Counted from the first letter of the stretch, positions 1-9,755 are shown. The stretch: 64,000 nucleotides of DNA from Capilliphycus salinus (GCF_047276495.1 NZ_CP178543.1:744001-808000), one strand, 5' to 3'. The notes: generated by a model not told the origin, from the letters alone. Translations and numbers: made by a program.

Positions 1-1
1 T

Positions 2-340
2 GAGTTTGCCAATTCAAATTTAGAGTCTGCTAACTTTGACAATTCTCAGTTAGTGGGATCGGTTTTTAGCAAAGCAATTATGCAAAAGGTTAATATGCGG
101 GGTGCAGATTTGACCTATGGAATGCTGGATCAAGTCGATTTTAGTGATGCTGATTTGAGTGATTCTATCTTTACAGAGGCTCTATTTTTTGGTTCGACTT
201 TTAAGGATACAAAAATCGCCGGTGCAGATTTTACCGATGCTCTTTTGGATGGCGAACAGCTTCGACAATTGTGTGCAAGAGCGACGGGGGTGAACTCAAA
301 AACCGGGGTTTCGACTCGATATTCTTTGGGTTGTCGTTAA
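2..340 (+). CDS. Pentapeptide-repeat protein, C-terminal part
   Basis: The reading frame is open from the first bases of the window and ends in TAA at 338-340, so this is the C-terminal end of a longer gene; an internal ATG at 53 is not a credible start because the repeat pattern continues upstream of it. The protein shows A(D/N)(L/F)xx pentapeptides such as ANFDN, ADLTY, ADLSD and ADFTD, which fold as a right-handed quadrilateral beta-helix. A non-repeat cap of about 30 residues follows, containing two Cys. The family is abundant in cyanobacteria and mostly of unknown function. The stop codon overlaps the stop of the convergent glycosyltransferase gene by about three bases, so no terminator separates them. 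Confidence 0.85.
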   Translation, partial: EFANSNLESANFDNSQLVGSVFSKAIMQKVNMRGADLTYGMLDQVDFSDADLSDSIFTEALFFGSTFKDTKIAGADFTDALLDGEQLRQLCARATGVNSKTGVSTRYSLGCR

Positions 341-1464
341 GGTTCGAGCCAGGTTGAATAAAACTCTAAATATTGAGCCATAGCTGTTGATTTGGAGAAG
401 CGAAACTCCTCAGTTATAAGTTGGGGGCGAGGCTGTTTTAAGGCGGTAACAATCGCTTGAGAGAGATGATTAACCGGATTATTATCTAAGTTAAAGTAAA
501 AACAGTCAGACTCCCCAACTTCTCGAAAAATAGAGATATCAGAACAAACAACCCGACAGGAAAAATAGAGGGCTTCTGCGAGCGGCAAACAAAAACCTTC
601 GGTTGAGGAAGGAGAAACCACTAATTGACAATTTTGATAGAGCCAGCACAACTGTTGATCGTCAATAGATGAGGTTAAAAAAACTCGATTAGCCAGTGAT
701 TTTTTATGAATGAGTGCGATTAAATTGCCAGTTTCAGGACCCGGACTTCCCACCAAAATCAGTTGAGTTGACGGCTCGATATCATTCTGTTTAAGGAGTT
801 TATCGTAAGCTTGAATGAGTAAATCTAAGTTTTTGTTTTTTCGATGTTGAGCCACACTCAAAATAAAGGGTGTGTTTTTTAGGTCAAGCTGATTTGGGAA
901 TTGAGGCTGAGTTTTTTCAAAGTCAACATAGTTATAAACTACACGACTTTTGCCCTTGGCATAAACTTTTGGAAAATAGTATTTAAGTCGGTTTAAAGTA
1001 TCTTGAGAAACGCAAACAATTCCATCGCTGTTGACGACCGCCATATAGGTAAACAGTTGATTAAATAAATAATTGGGAAATCCAAAGTTCTCCGGTTTTT
1101 CGTAGGGGTAAAAGTCGTGAATCGTAGAAACAATTGGGACTGAAAATAAAGGGTTTACAAAAGGAATTGGAAAGGAAAAATGAGCGATATCGGGCTTGAG
1201 TTTATTGACCAATTGAGGCAGTTTAAACATAAACCAAAAGTTCCGTTTTAAAGAACTATTTTTGATGTTAATTTCTAAAAGTTTAATTTTCTCAGAATTA
1301 AGCTGAAAATCTTCTTCAAAATACCGTCTTTGCCAACTTCCTAAAACAAATGTAATCTGTTCAACTTGTTCGGAAGCCGCCAAACATTTGGCTAAATTAG
1401 CCGCACCCCGACAAAGACCCGTTGGTTGAGTAAAGCGACTTAATGCTGAAATGAATACGTGCAT
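337..1464 (-). CDS. Glycosyltransferase, GT4 (GT-B fold)
   Basis: A 375-residue protein with the features of a retaining GT4 glycosyltransferase: an N-terminal acceptor domain and a C-terminal nucleotide-sugar domain. The C-terminal half has FILSVAQHRKNKN, LILVGSPGPETGN and the donor-site signature TEGFCLPLAEAL with glutamates at about 289 and 297. It should transfer a sugar from an NDP-sugar to a lipid-linked oligosaccharide at the cytoplasmic membrane. It is the last gene of a minus-strand polysaccharide series, 32 bp after the next transferase gene. The ATG at 1464 is kept because the N-terminus MHVFISALSRF is typical of the fold. Sugar specificity cannot be read from the sequence. Confidence 0.85.
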   Translation of the reverse strand: MHVFISALSRFTQPTGLCRGAANLAKCLAASEQVEQITFVLGSWQRRYFEEDFQLNSEKIKLLEINIKNSSLKRNFWFMFKLPQLVNKLKPDIAHFSFPIPFVNPLFSVPIVSTIHDFYPYEKPENFGFPNYLFNQLFTYMAVVNSDGIVCVSQDTLNRLKYYFPKVYAKGKSRVVYNYVDFEKTQPQFPNQLDLKNTPFILSVAQHRKNKNLDLLIQAYDKLLKQNDIEPSTQLILVGSPGPETGNLIALIHKKSLANRVFLTSSIDDQQLCWLYQNCQLVVSPSSTEGFCLPLAEALYFSCRVVCSDISIFREVGESDCFYFNLDNNPVNHLSQAIVTALKQPRPQLITEEFRFSKSTAMAQYLEFYSTWLEP

Positions 1465-1496
1465 AAAATTACCTGTTATTAAGAATAACTGTCTTT

Positions 1497-2663
1497 TTAA
1501 TTGAGTTTTTGATCGAAAACAAAGGAAACAATTTGAGCAACAACTTCGGCTGCTTTTTGGGGGGTATATTCAGAAATAAACTCCACTGATTTTTTCCCCA
1601 TTGTTTCAGTAAGATTGGGATGATTGGTGATAAAATCCCTCATGGCTACTGCTAAATCTTCCGGTTGATTGGGATCGAAAACATAGCCATTTTCTCCCTC
1701 TCGAACCAGTTCATAAGCACCCGCCCATTTAGAACACAAAACCGGTTTACCAAAAGCCATCGCTTCGGAAACCACCACCGCCCAAACATCTTCTAAAGTC
1801 GGTAAAACAAAAACATCGGATTGCTGAAAATAGGTTCCTAATTGATTATATTTGACTTGACCCACCCACTGCACAATTTGTTCTAATCCGGCTTCTTGAC
1901 TGTAAGTTTTGAGTTCTTCTTTTTGTTCTCCGTCCCCAACCATCAGCAAAGTATAATTTTGATAGCCTTGTTTTTTCAATAGAATACAAGCATCCAGTAA
2001 ATTCTTGACTCCTTTTCGGGGGATTACTTGACCAACAAACAAAAAAATAGGAGATTTTAATTGCAGTTGAGTTAACTTTTTATCATAATTTTCACATAAC
2101 GTCTGAATATCTGCCACTTGATAAGGTTGTATAAAAATACAGCTTTCTTTAACGTTTAAATGATTAACCAGATAGGATTTACCCCCCCGATTATTCGTGA
2201 GAAAAGCATCGGTAAAGCGAGACATCAGACGGCGAGAATAAAGCCGAACCTTGGAGTTAACAGCATCGACTGTCGGAGAACTTCCATCATAAAAAATGAC
2301 AACTTTCCAGTTGCCTACCGGCTTAAATAATAGGGCTAAAAGTGTCCAGATGGAAAAATAACTGCTAAAAACTACATCGGGTTTAAATTTTAGCAAATCT
2401 AAAATAATAGCAGGGGAAGCATAAATAAAGCTTGAAGTGTATCCGGTTTCAGAATGTTTTTCACTCAAAATTTGCTGACTTTCCCCAACAATTTTGACCG
2501 TGAAACTATCTTGAAATCGTTTTAAAAAACCTGACCAATATCCGGTAAACAGAACCATTTGCGGAAAGAGATTGGTAACTTCTTTAAAAAAAGGTTGCCA
2601 ATAGTATCCGCCTTTGACTGAAGGAATGAGCCATGCTAATCGAATTTCTTCTCTAGTTTTCAT
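1497..2663 (-). CDS. Glycosyltransferase, GT4 (GT-B fold)
   Basis: A 388-residue GT4-type transferase. The C-terminal domain starts near FLFVGQVIPRKGVKNLLDAC, continues with YTLLMVGDGEQKEELK, and carries the acidic donor-binding signature LEDVWAVVVSEAMAFGKP at about residues 290-306. The start at 2663 is preceded by a good GGAGGG ribosome binding site about nine bases upstream. It lies between two other transferase genes with gaps of only 32-41 bp, which suggests cotranscription in an exopolysaccharide operon. The acceptor and sugar are unknown. Confidence 0.87.
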   Translation of the reverse strand: MKTREEIRLAWLIPSVKGGYYWQPFFKEVTNLFPQMVLFTGYWSGFLKRFQDSFTVKIVGESQQILSEKHSETGYTSSFIYASPAIILDLLKFKPDVVFSSYFSIWTLLALLFKPVGNWKVVIFYDGSSPTVDAVNSKVRLYSRRLMSRFTDAFLTNNRGGKSYLVNHLNVKESCIFIQPYQVADIQTLCENYDKKLTQLQLKSPIFLFVGQVIPRKGVKNLLDACILLKKQGYQNYTLLMVGDGEQKEELKTYSQEAGLEQIVQWVGQVKYNQLGTYFQQSDVFVLPTLEDVWAVVVSEAMAFGKPVLCSKWAGAYELVREGENGYVFDPNQPEDLAVAMRDFITNHPNLTETMGKKSVEFISEYTPQKAAEVVAQIVSFVFDQKLN

Positions 2664-2704
2664 GTTCGGATGCCCTCCACTTAAACGCTTAAAAAGGTTT
2701 TAAT

Positions 2705-3976
2705 TTAGAGATTGTTAAAAATAGTTTGAGCAAATTTTTCGGTGGAATTTTCCTCTGCAAATTGTTTCATTTGGGTTTGATCGCACAAAACACTTTCGGG
2801 TTCTAAAAGAAAACGAGTTAAACCTTTAGAAATTTCAGTCGGAATCGTAGAATCAACCGCCAAACCCAAACCGTAGCGTTTAACTATTTCTCCCATTAAG
2901 CCATAGTTTGAACTCAAAACCGGCTTTTGAGTGGCTGCGGCTAAGACTAGGGTTCCACTCATGCCAATATGTTTTTGATGGGGAGATAAAATTACATCGG
3001 ATAAATGAAAGTAGCCGTGAACTTCTAATTCCGATATAAACTCAAAATGAGTGACAATTTGGACGGGTTTTGACTCTGATATTGCTGCAATTTTTGCCTT
3101 GACTAATTCGCGATCGCTATCTACAATTTTTCCCACTAAAAGCAAGCACAATTTTTCACAAAGAGAATCCGGTAACAATGCAATAGCATCTAAAAGTTGA
3201 TAAATTCCCCGACGTTCGCCTATACTTCCCAGTAATAAAAATATTTTTCGACCCGATTCTACAGGGAGGTTTTCTTTCAGTTTTTCTAAGTTTAATTCCG
3301 AATCACGATAATGTTTGACGGGATCGGGCATATAGACGGATTTCTGACAGTTCCAGCTTTGATTGATGGCGTTAACTGCAAAAGGATCGAGAAAAAATAA
3401 GCTTTTCAAATACGGATTTTTTACAACCTGAGAGAAAACAAATTTTTCTCGAAAATGTTGAATTTTCTCTTTCCAAGTCGGTTGATAATTGGGAAAAAGA
3501 GTATAATGAAATGAAGTTCTGTAGCAAATCCCTGAAACGGCACAAGAAAAATTTAAACGTTGAAAAATGAGCGGGATTAAATAGCGATCCGCAATCATCA
3601 TCAAGCAATGATTGACAGCCAAAGACTGGGCGTATCGATGCAAGAGTCGCAACTCCTGAAAATCTCGACTAAAACGATTAAATTTAGAGGAAGTTGGTTT
3701 TAAAATTGCTTCTTCTGGCTTAACAACAACAAATTCGATCTTTTTAGATTCGTCGTCGCTTGCTGCTAAATTAACTACATCTTGATGCAGATGAATAAAC
3801 TCCTCTAAGACGAGAATATAAAGTGTTCCGGGAAGCTTTTGGGCTTGCCAATATTCTATTAAATATTGAAGATAGTTGGCATAGTGTCCATCGGTTACGA
3901 GATTAAATAACAAAACTTTTGGGAAAGCGTGACTTGGTTGAGATTTTGAGAATTCAGAAGATATTGTACCGGACAT
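2705..3976 (-). CDS. Putative glycosyltransferase (GT-B-like)
   Basis: About 423 residues from the ATG at 3976; the frame runs open to a TTG at 4006, but the ATG is preferred. The C-terminal half resembles GT4 enzymes: KIFLLLGSIGERRGIYQLLD, then a SDVILSPHQKH stretch and GTLVLAAATQKPVLSS, where the usual glutamate of the E-x7-E donor signature is not obvious. The N-terminal half (VLLFNLVTDGHYANYL) recalls transferases that begin by naming an acceptor-domain strand followed by a His. It sits in the same minus-strand run as five other transferase-like genes. Membership of the superfamily is fairly secure; the donor and acceptor are unknown. Confidence 0.65.
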   Translation of the reverse strand: MSGTISSEFSKSQPSHAFPKVLLFNLVTDGHYANYLQYLIEYWQAQKLPGTLYILVLEEFIHLHQDVVNLAASDDESKKIEFVVVKPEEAILKPTSSKFNRFSRDFQELRLLHRYAQSLAVNHCLMMIADRYLIPLIFQRLNFSCAVSGICYRTSFHYTLFPNYQPTWKEKIQHFREKFVFSQVVKNPYLKSLFFLDPFAVNAINQSWNCQKSVYMPDPVKHYRDSELNLEKLKENLPVESGRKIFLLLGSIGERRGIYQLLDAIALLPDSLCEKLCLLLVGKIVDSDRELVKAKIAAISESKPVQIVTHFEFISELEVHGYFHLSDVILSPHQKHIGMSGTLVLAAATQKPVLSSNYGLMGEIVKRYGLGLAVDSTIPTEISKGLTRFLLEPESVLCDQTQMKQFAEENSTEKFAQTIFNNL

Positions 3977-4018
3977 AAGCTCGATTTTGAATGTAAATTT
4001 TTTCAATTAAAAAGGAAG

Positions 4019-4933
4019 TTAAGAAGAAATAATTCGTTTTAATTTGTGTCGAAGTTTAGCCAAAAAACTGCGTGTATAGCGATGATCTTGAGTAATTTGA
4101 TCCGCTTGCTTATCTTCGATAATTTCTGGAGGATGTTTTAACGGAAACTGCATCGCTTCTATTTCCATATTGGCAAAAGGTATATTTTCAGCTTGGGCGA
4201 TAGTATTGGATGAATCTGTCAAGCTAAAACCCAGATTGGAAACTAAATTAACATTCGGTCTAATTCCCAAACCCTCCTCCACCCAACAGGATAATAACCA
4301 GCGATAAAACCAACTGTTAATTTTTCCCTCATAAGTATCTTGAAACTCTTGCTTCCAAAACTTAACTGCTCGTTTATGGGGTAACTTTTGAGTTAGAAAT
4401 TCGCCATCTCGTAACTCGGGCCAGTGCTTCATTTCAAAATCAAAATATTGCCACGCTCGTCGCCAAGTTGCCCACCCCCAACAGTCGTGAAAACCTGAGT
4501 AATAGTAGCTGTATTCAGTCTGTTTCTGTCCAAATTGAAAGTTTGTTCCCGCAATTGACATCACTCGTTCTTCTTGCTGATAATAGTCTAAAAGTTCTTC
4601 ACAGTACCGAAAAAACGTCGGATGAGCTAGACAATCATCTTCTAAAATAATTGCTGATTCGACTTGATCAAAAACCCAATTTAAACCGCTAGAAACACGC
4701 TTGGCACAGCCTAAATTAACATCAGAATAGTTGGTTAATACCTGACAATTCCAGTCAACACCCTCAATAACTGCGCGAGTTTGTTCACATTTTTGAGCTT
4801 CATTGGCTCTGTCCGGGCGGGGGCCATCAGCAATTACAAATAACATTGGCGGTTGGGCTTGACGAATGACCTCAAAGACTTTTGCGGTTAATTCAGGACG
4901 GTTGAAAATTAGAAACACAATAGGAGTTTTCAT
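4019..4933 (-). CDS. Glycosyltransferase, GT-A/GNT-I-like
   Basis: A 304-residue protein beginning MKTPIVFLIFNRPELT, the typical start of a GT-A fold glycosyltransferase related to the GNT-I/GT2 group (often annotated HlpA-like). FVIADGPRPDR near residue 35 and the acidic ILEDDCLAH motif near residue 98 are the expected nucleotide-sugar and metal-binding elements. The segment DCWGWATWRRAW near residue 150 is highly characteristic of this subgroup. Unlike its GT-B neighbours it probably inverts or uses a metal-dependent mechanism. It is 12-42 bp from the next gene in the minus-strand polysaccharide series. The specific sugar is unknown. Confidence 0.8.
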   Translation of the reverse strand: MKTPIVFLIFNRPELTAKVFEVIRQAQPPMLFVIADGPRPDRANEAQKCEQTRAVIEGVDWNCQVLTNYSDVNLGCAKRVSSGLNWVFDQVESAIILEDDCLAHPTFFRYCEELLDYYQQEERVMSIAGTNFQFGQKQTEYSYYYSGFHDCWGWATWRRAWQYFDFEMKHWPELRDGEFLTQKLPHKRAVKFWKQEFQDTYEGKINSWFYRWLLSCWVEEGLGIRPNVNLVSNLGFSLTDSSNTIAQAENIPFANMEIEAMQFPLKHPPEIIEDKQADQITQDHRYTRSFLAKLRHKLKRIISS

Positions 4934-4947
4934 GGTTTTTCTAAAAA

Positions 4948-6196
4948 TTAATGGTTTGACGGTTCAGATGATTTTAATAAGTTTTCATAGATTTTTACCA
5001 ACCGATCATTGAGTAGATTGATATCGTAGTTCTCCTCAACAAATGCCCGACCTACTCGCCCCATCTCCGGCCATTTTTCGGGATTTGTTATTAAATAACT
5101 TATCCTTTCTACCAAGGCTTTCACATCGGTTTCTGGAACTAAAAAGCCCGATTTTCCGTCTAAAACCCCGTCGGGAATTCCGTTATGAATTGTTGATAAA
5201 ACAGGTAAACCCATAGCTTGAGCTTCTTGTAACACTAAACCCTGACCTTCTTTGTCTCCATCTTGGGCTGTCACGCTCGAAAGAATGAAAAGATGAGAGT
5301 CCACATAAAGCTGACGAACCTCTTCTTGAGTCATCCATCCCAAAAGTTTAATTTTTTCAGAAACACCCAATTCTCTAATCAGTTCTTCAAGAGAATTCCG
5401 TAAAACTCCATCACCAACAATGCGATAAATTAAGTTAGGATATTGTTTTAAAACTTCAGCAACCGCTCGAATTGAATATTCGATTCCTTTTTTCTCAACC
5501 AATCGAGCTACAGTAATAATTTTTATGGGTTCATTGGCTTCTAGATAACGAGCTTTAAACTGATAAAGTGATAAATTTAATCCCATCGGCAATTTAACAA
5601 TTTTATCAGCCGGACATCCTAAAGCAATCGCTCGTTCGGCCCGTAAAATTTGAATTGACTGTAAATTTTTCGCCAAATTGAAACAGTTTTTTATACGTTC
5701 CTCCACCTGAATACCAAACAGGTGAGTTAACATCTGCACCATGAAATGAAGTAATTAATCGTCCTTTTATTGCTCCTATTTTTCTTAAATTAACACCTTT
5801 TTGACCCCACTGACCAAAGTGAGAATGAATAATATCATAGGGCTGTTTTCCAAGCGTTGGAATCGCCGCATAAAGTAATCGCAAGGAATAGGCTTCTTTT
5901 TGGTATTCAAATACATTTAATGAACGCAACAAAACCATTGGATTTTGTGGAAAATATTGTAGGAATAGTCCTAAACCTTTAAATAAAACTTTTGTGTGAG
6001 GATAACTCCAACTCGGTCGATAATAAGTCCGATCCCGCAATTGATATTTTTCTACATCGCCGTGAAATTTATCTAGATCGGGAGAATCGGCATAAATATC
6101 AACCTGATGACCCCGGTCAATTAAACCTGTAATTTGATTGAGAATAAAAGTTTCTGATAATAAAGGAAATGTTCCGACTAAAAAGGCAATTCTCAT
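4948..6196 (-). pseudogene. GT4 glycosyltransferase split by a frameshift
   Basis: Two overlapping minus-strand frames together make one GT4 protein of about 415 residues. The N-terminal frame (6196 down to about 5640) begins MRIAFLVGTFPLLSETFI and contains SFHGADVNSP and the inter-domain NSNFT motif. The C-terminal frame (about 5640 down to 4948) continues RAIALGCPADKIVKLPMG, then TVARLVEKKGIEYSI, RIVGDGVLRN and the GQGLVLQEAQAMGLPVL donor signature. Removing one base of the C-triplet at 5640-5642 joins them as NSNFTAERAIALGCPADK, a typical family junction. It is either a true one-base insertion or a sequencing error. The start at 6196 has a CTGGAG ribosome binding site. The remainder of the gene is undecayed, so any break is recent. 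Confidence 0.85.
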
Positions 6197-6225
6197 ATTT
6201 TTACTCCAGACTTAATCATAATCGA

Positions 6226-7356
6226 TTATTTGATCAGATGATCTTTTCCGATGACTTTTAGAAACCGAGTAGCTGTGGGAACAGGACTATAATGTTCAAT
6301 TGCCCACCTTCGCCCCGCAGTGGAAACTTCGGCTAAAATTTGTGTGTCTTCGATGAGACGTTGAATCGTTTCTTTGACGTTTTTTAAATCAATGCCGATA
6401 TAGTGTTTCCAGTTGATAGGCATTACGGGTAATACAAAGTTATTCCCATCAAAATCCACATGAAAAGTTGCACATCCAGCCCCTAAAGACTCCCAAAATC
6501 TCCAACTATCCCACTGTACAATGATTCGGAGTCTAGAATCGATTTTAGAAATCATTTTTCCGTCTAATATATGATTTAAGATTCGACTCATTAAATGTTT
6601 GGGGTTTTGGGGAAAAGCGGGAACAAAGACTCCCCCAAAAGCTGCACAAGCAACTGATGATTTTAGGCGTTGATAATAAGAACGATAATGCCGCCTTCCG
6701 CTTTGGCTCCATTGTAGATAATCTTCTGCACAGAAAGAACCTGGATTCGCACTATCAATGGTTTCGTCTAAAGGTAATATTTTGTTAATATCATTTTTAA
6801 GTAAGAGAGTTTTAACTGTATCTCGCAGAGAATGTTCCACTCTAAAATTGTAGAGTAATGTTTGGTTTCTCTCCTGAAAATCGGGTTGGTCTTTGGTCGC
6901 TTCAATAATCCGATTAGATAATCCAAAAGCCCAAGGATAAAAGTTGTTAGGATATTTTATTTTTCGATTATAATGACATTTAAAGATATAGTCAAATTTT
7001 CTAAATTCATCGCGAAAAGATGGGGTTCTCAACCCATCTGAATCATCCAAGTATATTGTTATATATTTTCGTTTGGGATGAAAAAAATTTTCAGGAAAAG
7101 GATGACCATAGTCAAACCAACGACCACTAATAACGGCAACCTGACAATCATCTGCTCTAATTTCAGGGTGATGACAAACGAGGTAGCTATCCTCTATAAC
7201 TGATGTTTTCCAATAGTTAATATTTCCGTAAAACGGAATTCCTAATTGTTGCAGACCTTCCGCTAAACAGATAATAGAATGTTGATAGGCGGCTTGTTCT
7301 GGAGAAGCTGGAGAAAGGCAGTAGAAGAAGATTTTTTCTTTATTTTGGGAGTACAT
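6226..7356 (-). CDS. Putative glycosyltransferase, CgeB-like C-terminus
   Basis: About 376 residues from the ATG at 7356, which has a TGAGGA site upstream; an in-frame TTG at 7374 is less likely. No strong catalytic motif is visible. The last third, QWDSWRFWESLGAGCATFH, then an LIEDTQILAEVSTAGRRWA helix and a terminal Tyr-Ser-Pro, resembles the C-terminal domain of CgeB/Glyco_trans_1_2-type transferases, where an acidic residue after RFWE and a small-residue loop hold the donor. The N-terminal region has paired YLDDSD and DYIFKCHY elements. Its position, 2 bp after the sulfotransferase gene and 30 bp before the split transferase gene, supports a role in the same polysaccharide pathway. Confidence 0.55.
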   Translation of the reverse strand: MYSQNKEKIFFYCLSPASPEQAAYQHSIICLAEGLQQLGIPFYGNINYWKTSVIEDSYLVCHHPEIRADDCQVAVISGRWFDYGHPFPENFFHPKRKYITIYLDDSDGLRTPSFRDEFRKFDYIFKCHYNRKIKYPNNFYPWAFGLSNRIIEATKDQPDFQERNQTLLYNFRVEHSLRDTVKTLLLKNDINKILPLDETIDSANPGSFCAEDYLQWSQSGRRHYRSYYQRLKSSVACAAFGGVFVPAFPQNPKHLMSRILNHILDGKMISKIDSRLRIIVQWDSWRFWESLGAGCATFHVDFDGNNFVLPVMPINWKHYIGIDLKNVKETIQRLIEDTQILAEVSTAGRRWAIEHYSPVPTATRFLKVIGKDHLIK

Positions 7357-7375
7357 TTTCGTTTTAATCCTCAAA

Positions 7376-8212
7376 TCAATAATTTAATTTTTTCATGTTA
7401 TTATTACAAATCGATTCAATTTTACTTAGGTTTTCTGTTCCAAAAAAATCTGTCCATTTGACCTTACGATCTCCTCGGCTTTGAAACTGAATATTGACTT
7501 GATCGGAGATATCATTGCTCGGCTTTAATTCTAACTCTTGAGCCAGTGTTTTGATTTGACCAACCTTGTTTTTTAGAAAATCTTCATAACGAATTAGAAT
7601 CATTCTGTCCGCGTGATTATCATAAAGATCTGCCATATAATTCCAACGATGAGCCATCCTTTCAATATAGTTTTCTCCCGGCAGATTTAACCCCTGACTC
7701 TCTATAATTAACCGCCAAGTTGGACTCATACTTTCCCAGTGTTTGGTGTTAAGTTGGGGAAGGTTTCCCGGAAGCTGTAAACGGTTGAGAATACTTCGGA
7801 GATTATCTCGGGGATCGCGAACCACAAACACCACCTGAGATTCGGGAAAATATTCTAATAAATTATCATACAGCAGGGTCAAATTAGGTTCTTTAACAAT
7901 CTCTCTCGAAAAGTCTAATTTATTTAAACGAACAAATTCTTCAAAAGATAATTTTCCTTGAATGACTTGATGATGTAAGGGGTGATCAATCTCCTTGTAT
8001 AAATCAATAGTGACCGATAAATTGGTTAGCTTTCCTAATAAAGCAGCAATCACCGAAGTCCCCGATTTTTGATTTCCTAAAACTATAATAGGATGGGGAT
8101 TTATTTTCGCCCTTTGGGTTTTAATTTCTCGCTCAATGTAGTCCCGAAGTTCTCGAACTTTTGAGTATAAGGGTTGAATCGGAGGGGGAATAAACTGATG
8201 GAATTTAGCCAT
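7376..8212 (-). CDS. Sulfotransferase, PAPS-dependent
   Basis: A 278-residue protein with both cofactor sites of the PAPS sulfotransferase superfamily: the 5'-phosphosulfate loop IVLGNQKSGTSVIAALL (GNQKSGT at 46-52) and the 3'-phosphate site VFVVRDPRDNLRSIL (Arg132 to Ser140). Such enzymes move a sulfate group from PAPS to a sugar hydroxyl or amine. The gene begins 4 bp after the flippase stop and ends 1-2 bp before the next transferase frame, so translation is probably coupled. The inference is that the polysaccharide made here is sulfated, as known for several cyanobacterial exopolysaccharides; a lipid or small-molecule acceptor cannot be excluded. Confidence 0.85.
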   Translation of the reverse strand: MAKFHQFIPPPIQPLYSKVRELRDYIEREIKTQRAKINPHPIIVLGNQKSGTSVIAALLGKLTNLSVTIDLYKEIDHPLHHQVIQGKLSFEEFVRLNKLDFSREIVKEPNLTLLYDNLLEYFPESQVVFVVRDPRDNLRSILNRLQLPGNLPQLNTKHWESMSPTWRLIIESQGLNLPGENYIERMAHRWNYMADLYDNHADRMILIRYEDFLKNKVGQIKTLAQELELKPSNDISDQVNIQFQSRGDRKVKWTDFFGTENLSKIESICNNNMKKLNY

Positions 8213-8216
8213 GATT

Positions 8217-9755
8217 TTAAACCGCTTTTTTGCGTTGAAATCCTAACTCTTTAAACAGTTGCGTAATCTCTCGCATTTTTTGGAAACCCCGAGGTAAAAT
8301 GCACCAGCAAAACAGATAAAATAGAGTATATAATCCGAAGTCAAGCAAGATTTCTAGAAATGGATTGATACTCACAATCACAGCTTGACGGGTTATCCAA
8401 AATAATCCACCAGCACCCAGAGAAGCAATCGTTGGCCTCCACAAAATTTCTAGCAAATATTCAGGTGTTAGTGGCGTAGATTTGAAGCAATAAATAATAT
8501 TGGGATAACGCAAGCCGCAGAAGGTAATACTCGCCGCGATCGCCACTCCCAATGCACCCCAACGCACCCCAATTAGAAATCCAATTACCGTAATGATTGA
8601 AGAAAAAACATTCCAATGAAACTGACGATCCGCCCGACCTAAAGAGATAAATACCCAACCGGTCGCCACGTTAAAAGTGCTGATAAATGCTACGGGTGCG
8701 AGCGCTCTAAACAGAATAACCGCACCGCTCCATTGAGAACCGAGTAAGTTGATAATCAACCGATCGGCATCCACCGCCATATAAACGGTGATCGGCATTC
8801 CTAGCATTACCATTAATTCAACGGCTTTGCCATAATAAGATCGGTAGCGTTCCGGATCGGATTGTACACTACAAAGGCCGGGTAACGCAACAGTTGTTAA
8901 GGGAAAATTAATCTGTTGTAAGGGTAAAACCAACAGTTTATAGGCCTGGGCATAAAGTCCTAATTGATCCGCTCCCCAAAATTTTCCAATCAATAAATTA
9001 TCGAGGTTGCGAGTAAAATAATTCACAACGGTAAAGCCCGTATTCCACCCGCCAAAAGCCAACATCGGCATCACTTCGGAGTCTAACTTTGGCTTTCCCG
9101 GACGCCAACCACAACTCACCCAAACCCCAATAAAATTAATAATGGGCATCGCGAGTTGCATCACCACTAATGCCCAATAACCCTTGCCCAAAATCGCCAA
9201 AATTAAACCGATTGCAATGCTAACCAGCATGGCGATTATATCTATAATTGCCAAGGCTGTTAAACGCATTTGTCGCTTCAACAATGCCTGATGTTGAACC
9301 GTTAATCCTCCAAAGATAAAACCGCTCGCCAGCGCCAATGTAATCGCCACCAAACGGGGTTCGCCGTAAAACCAACCAATCACCGGCGCCAACACCATTG
9401 TTAGCACCATTATCGCCGCACTAATGGCAACATTAATCCAAAATAGGGTACTCACTTGAGCGTGGGTAATTTGTTCCCGTTGCACCGTCGCCATTGACAA
9501 GCCCAAGTCCTTGAAAATGGAAATAAAGCCTGTAATAACTGTTACCATTCCAATTAAGCCATAGTCTTCGGGAGTTAAAAGACGAGCAATGACAACCAGC
9601 GACCCAAATTGCATGATTAGCTTGCTAATTTGAGCCATCATTGTGATTGCACCCCCCCGAATTGAACGCCTTCTGAGATCGGCTTTTAGGTGTTCGGTAC
9701 GAAAAAAGCGTTCAGGATCGGTGCGAGCAGGAACTTTCGAGTCGGACTCCGGCAC
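8217..9755 (-). CDS. Wzx-type polysaccharide flippase (MOP superfamily)
   Basis: A 512-residue multi-pass membrane protein with about 12-14 hydrophobic helices. The N-terminus RGGAITMMAQISKLIMQFGS followed by VIARLLTPEDYGLIGM is diagnostic of the PST/WzxC branch of the polysaccharide-export flippases, which move undecaprenyl-linked repeat units across the cytoplasmic membrane. The chosen start is a GTG at 9755 because the amphipathic leader ERFFRTEHLKADLRRRS is typical of family members; no clear ribosome binding site is seen. It is the first gene of the long minus-strand series and is separated by about 180 bp from the polymerase gene. Confidence 0.9.
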   Translation of the reverse strand: MPESDSKVPARTDPERFFRTEHLKADLRRRSIRGGAITMMAQISKLIMQFGSLVVIARLLTPEDYGLIGMVTVITGFISIFKDLGLSMATVQREQITHAQVSTLFWINVAISAAIMVLTMVLAPVIGWFYGEPRLVAITLALASGFIFGGLTVQHQALLKRQMRLTALAIIDIIAMLVSIAIGLILAILGKGYWALVVMQLAMPIINFIGVWVSCGWRPGKPKLDSEVMPMLAFGGWNTGFTVVNYFTRNLDNLLIGKFWGADQLGLYAQAYKLLVLPLQQINFPLTTVALPGLCSVQSDPERYRSYYGKAVELMVMLGMPITVYMAVDADRLIINLLGSQWSGAVILFRALAPVAFISTFNVATGWVFISLGRADRQFHWNVFSSIITVIGFLIGVRWGALGVAIAASITFCGLRYPNIIYCFKSTPLTPEYLLEILWRPTIASLGAGGLFWITRQAVIVSINPFLEILLDFGLYTLFYLFCWCILPRGFQKMREITQLFKELGFQRKKAV

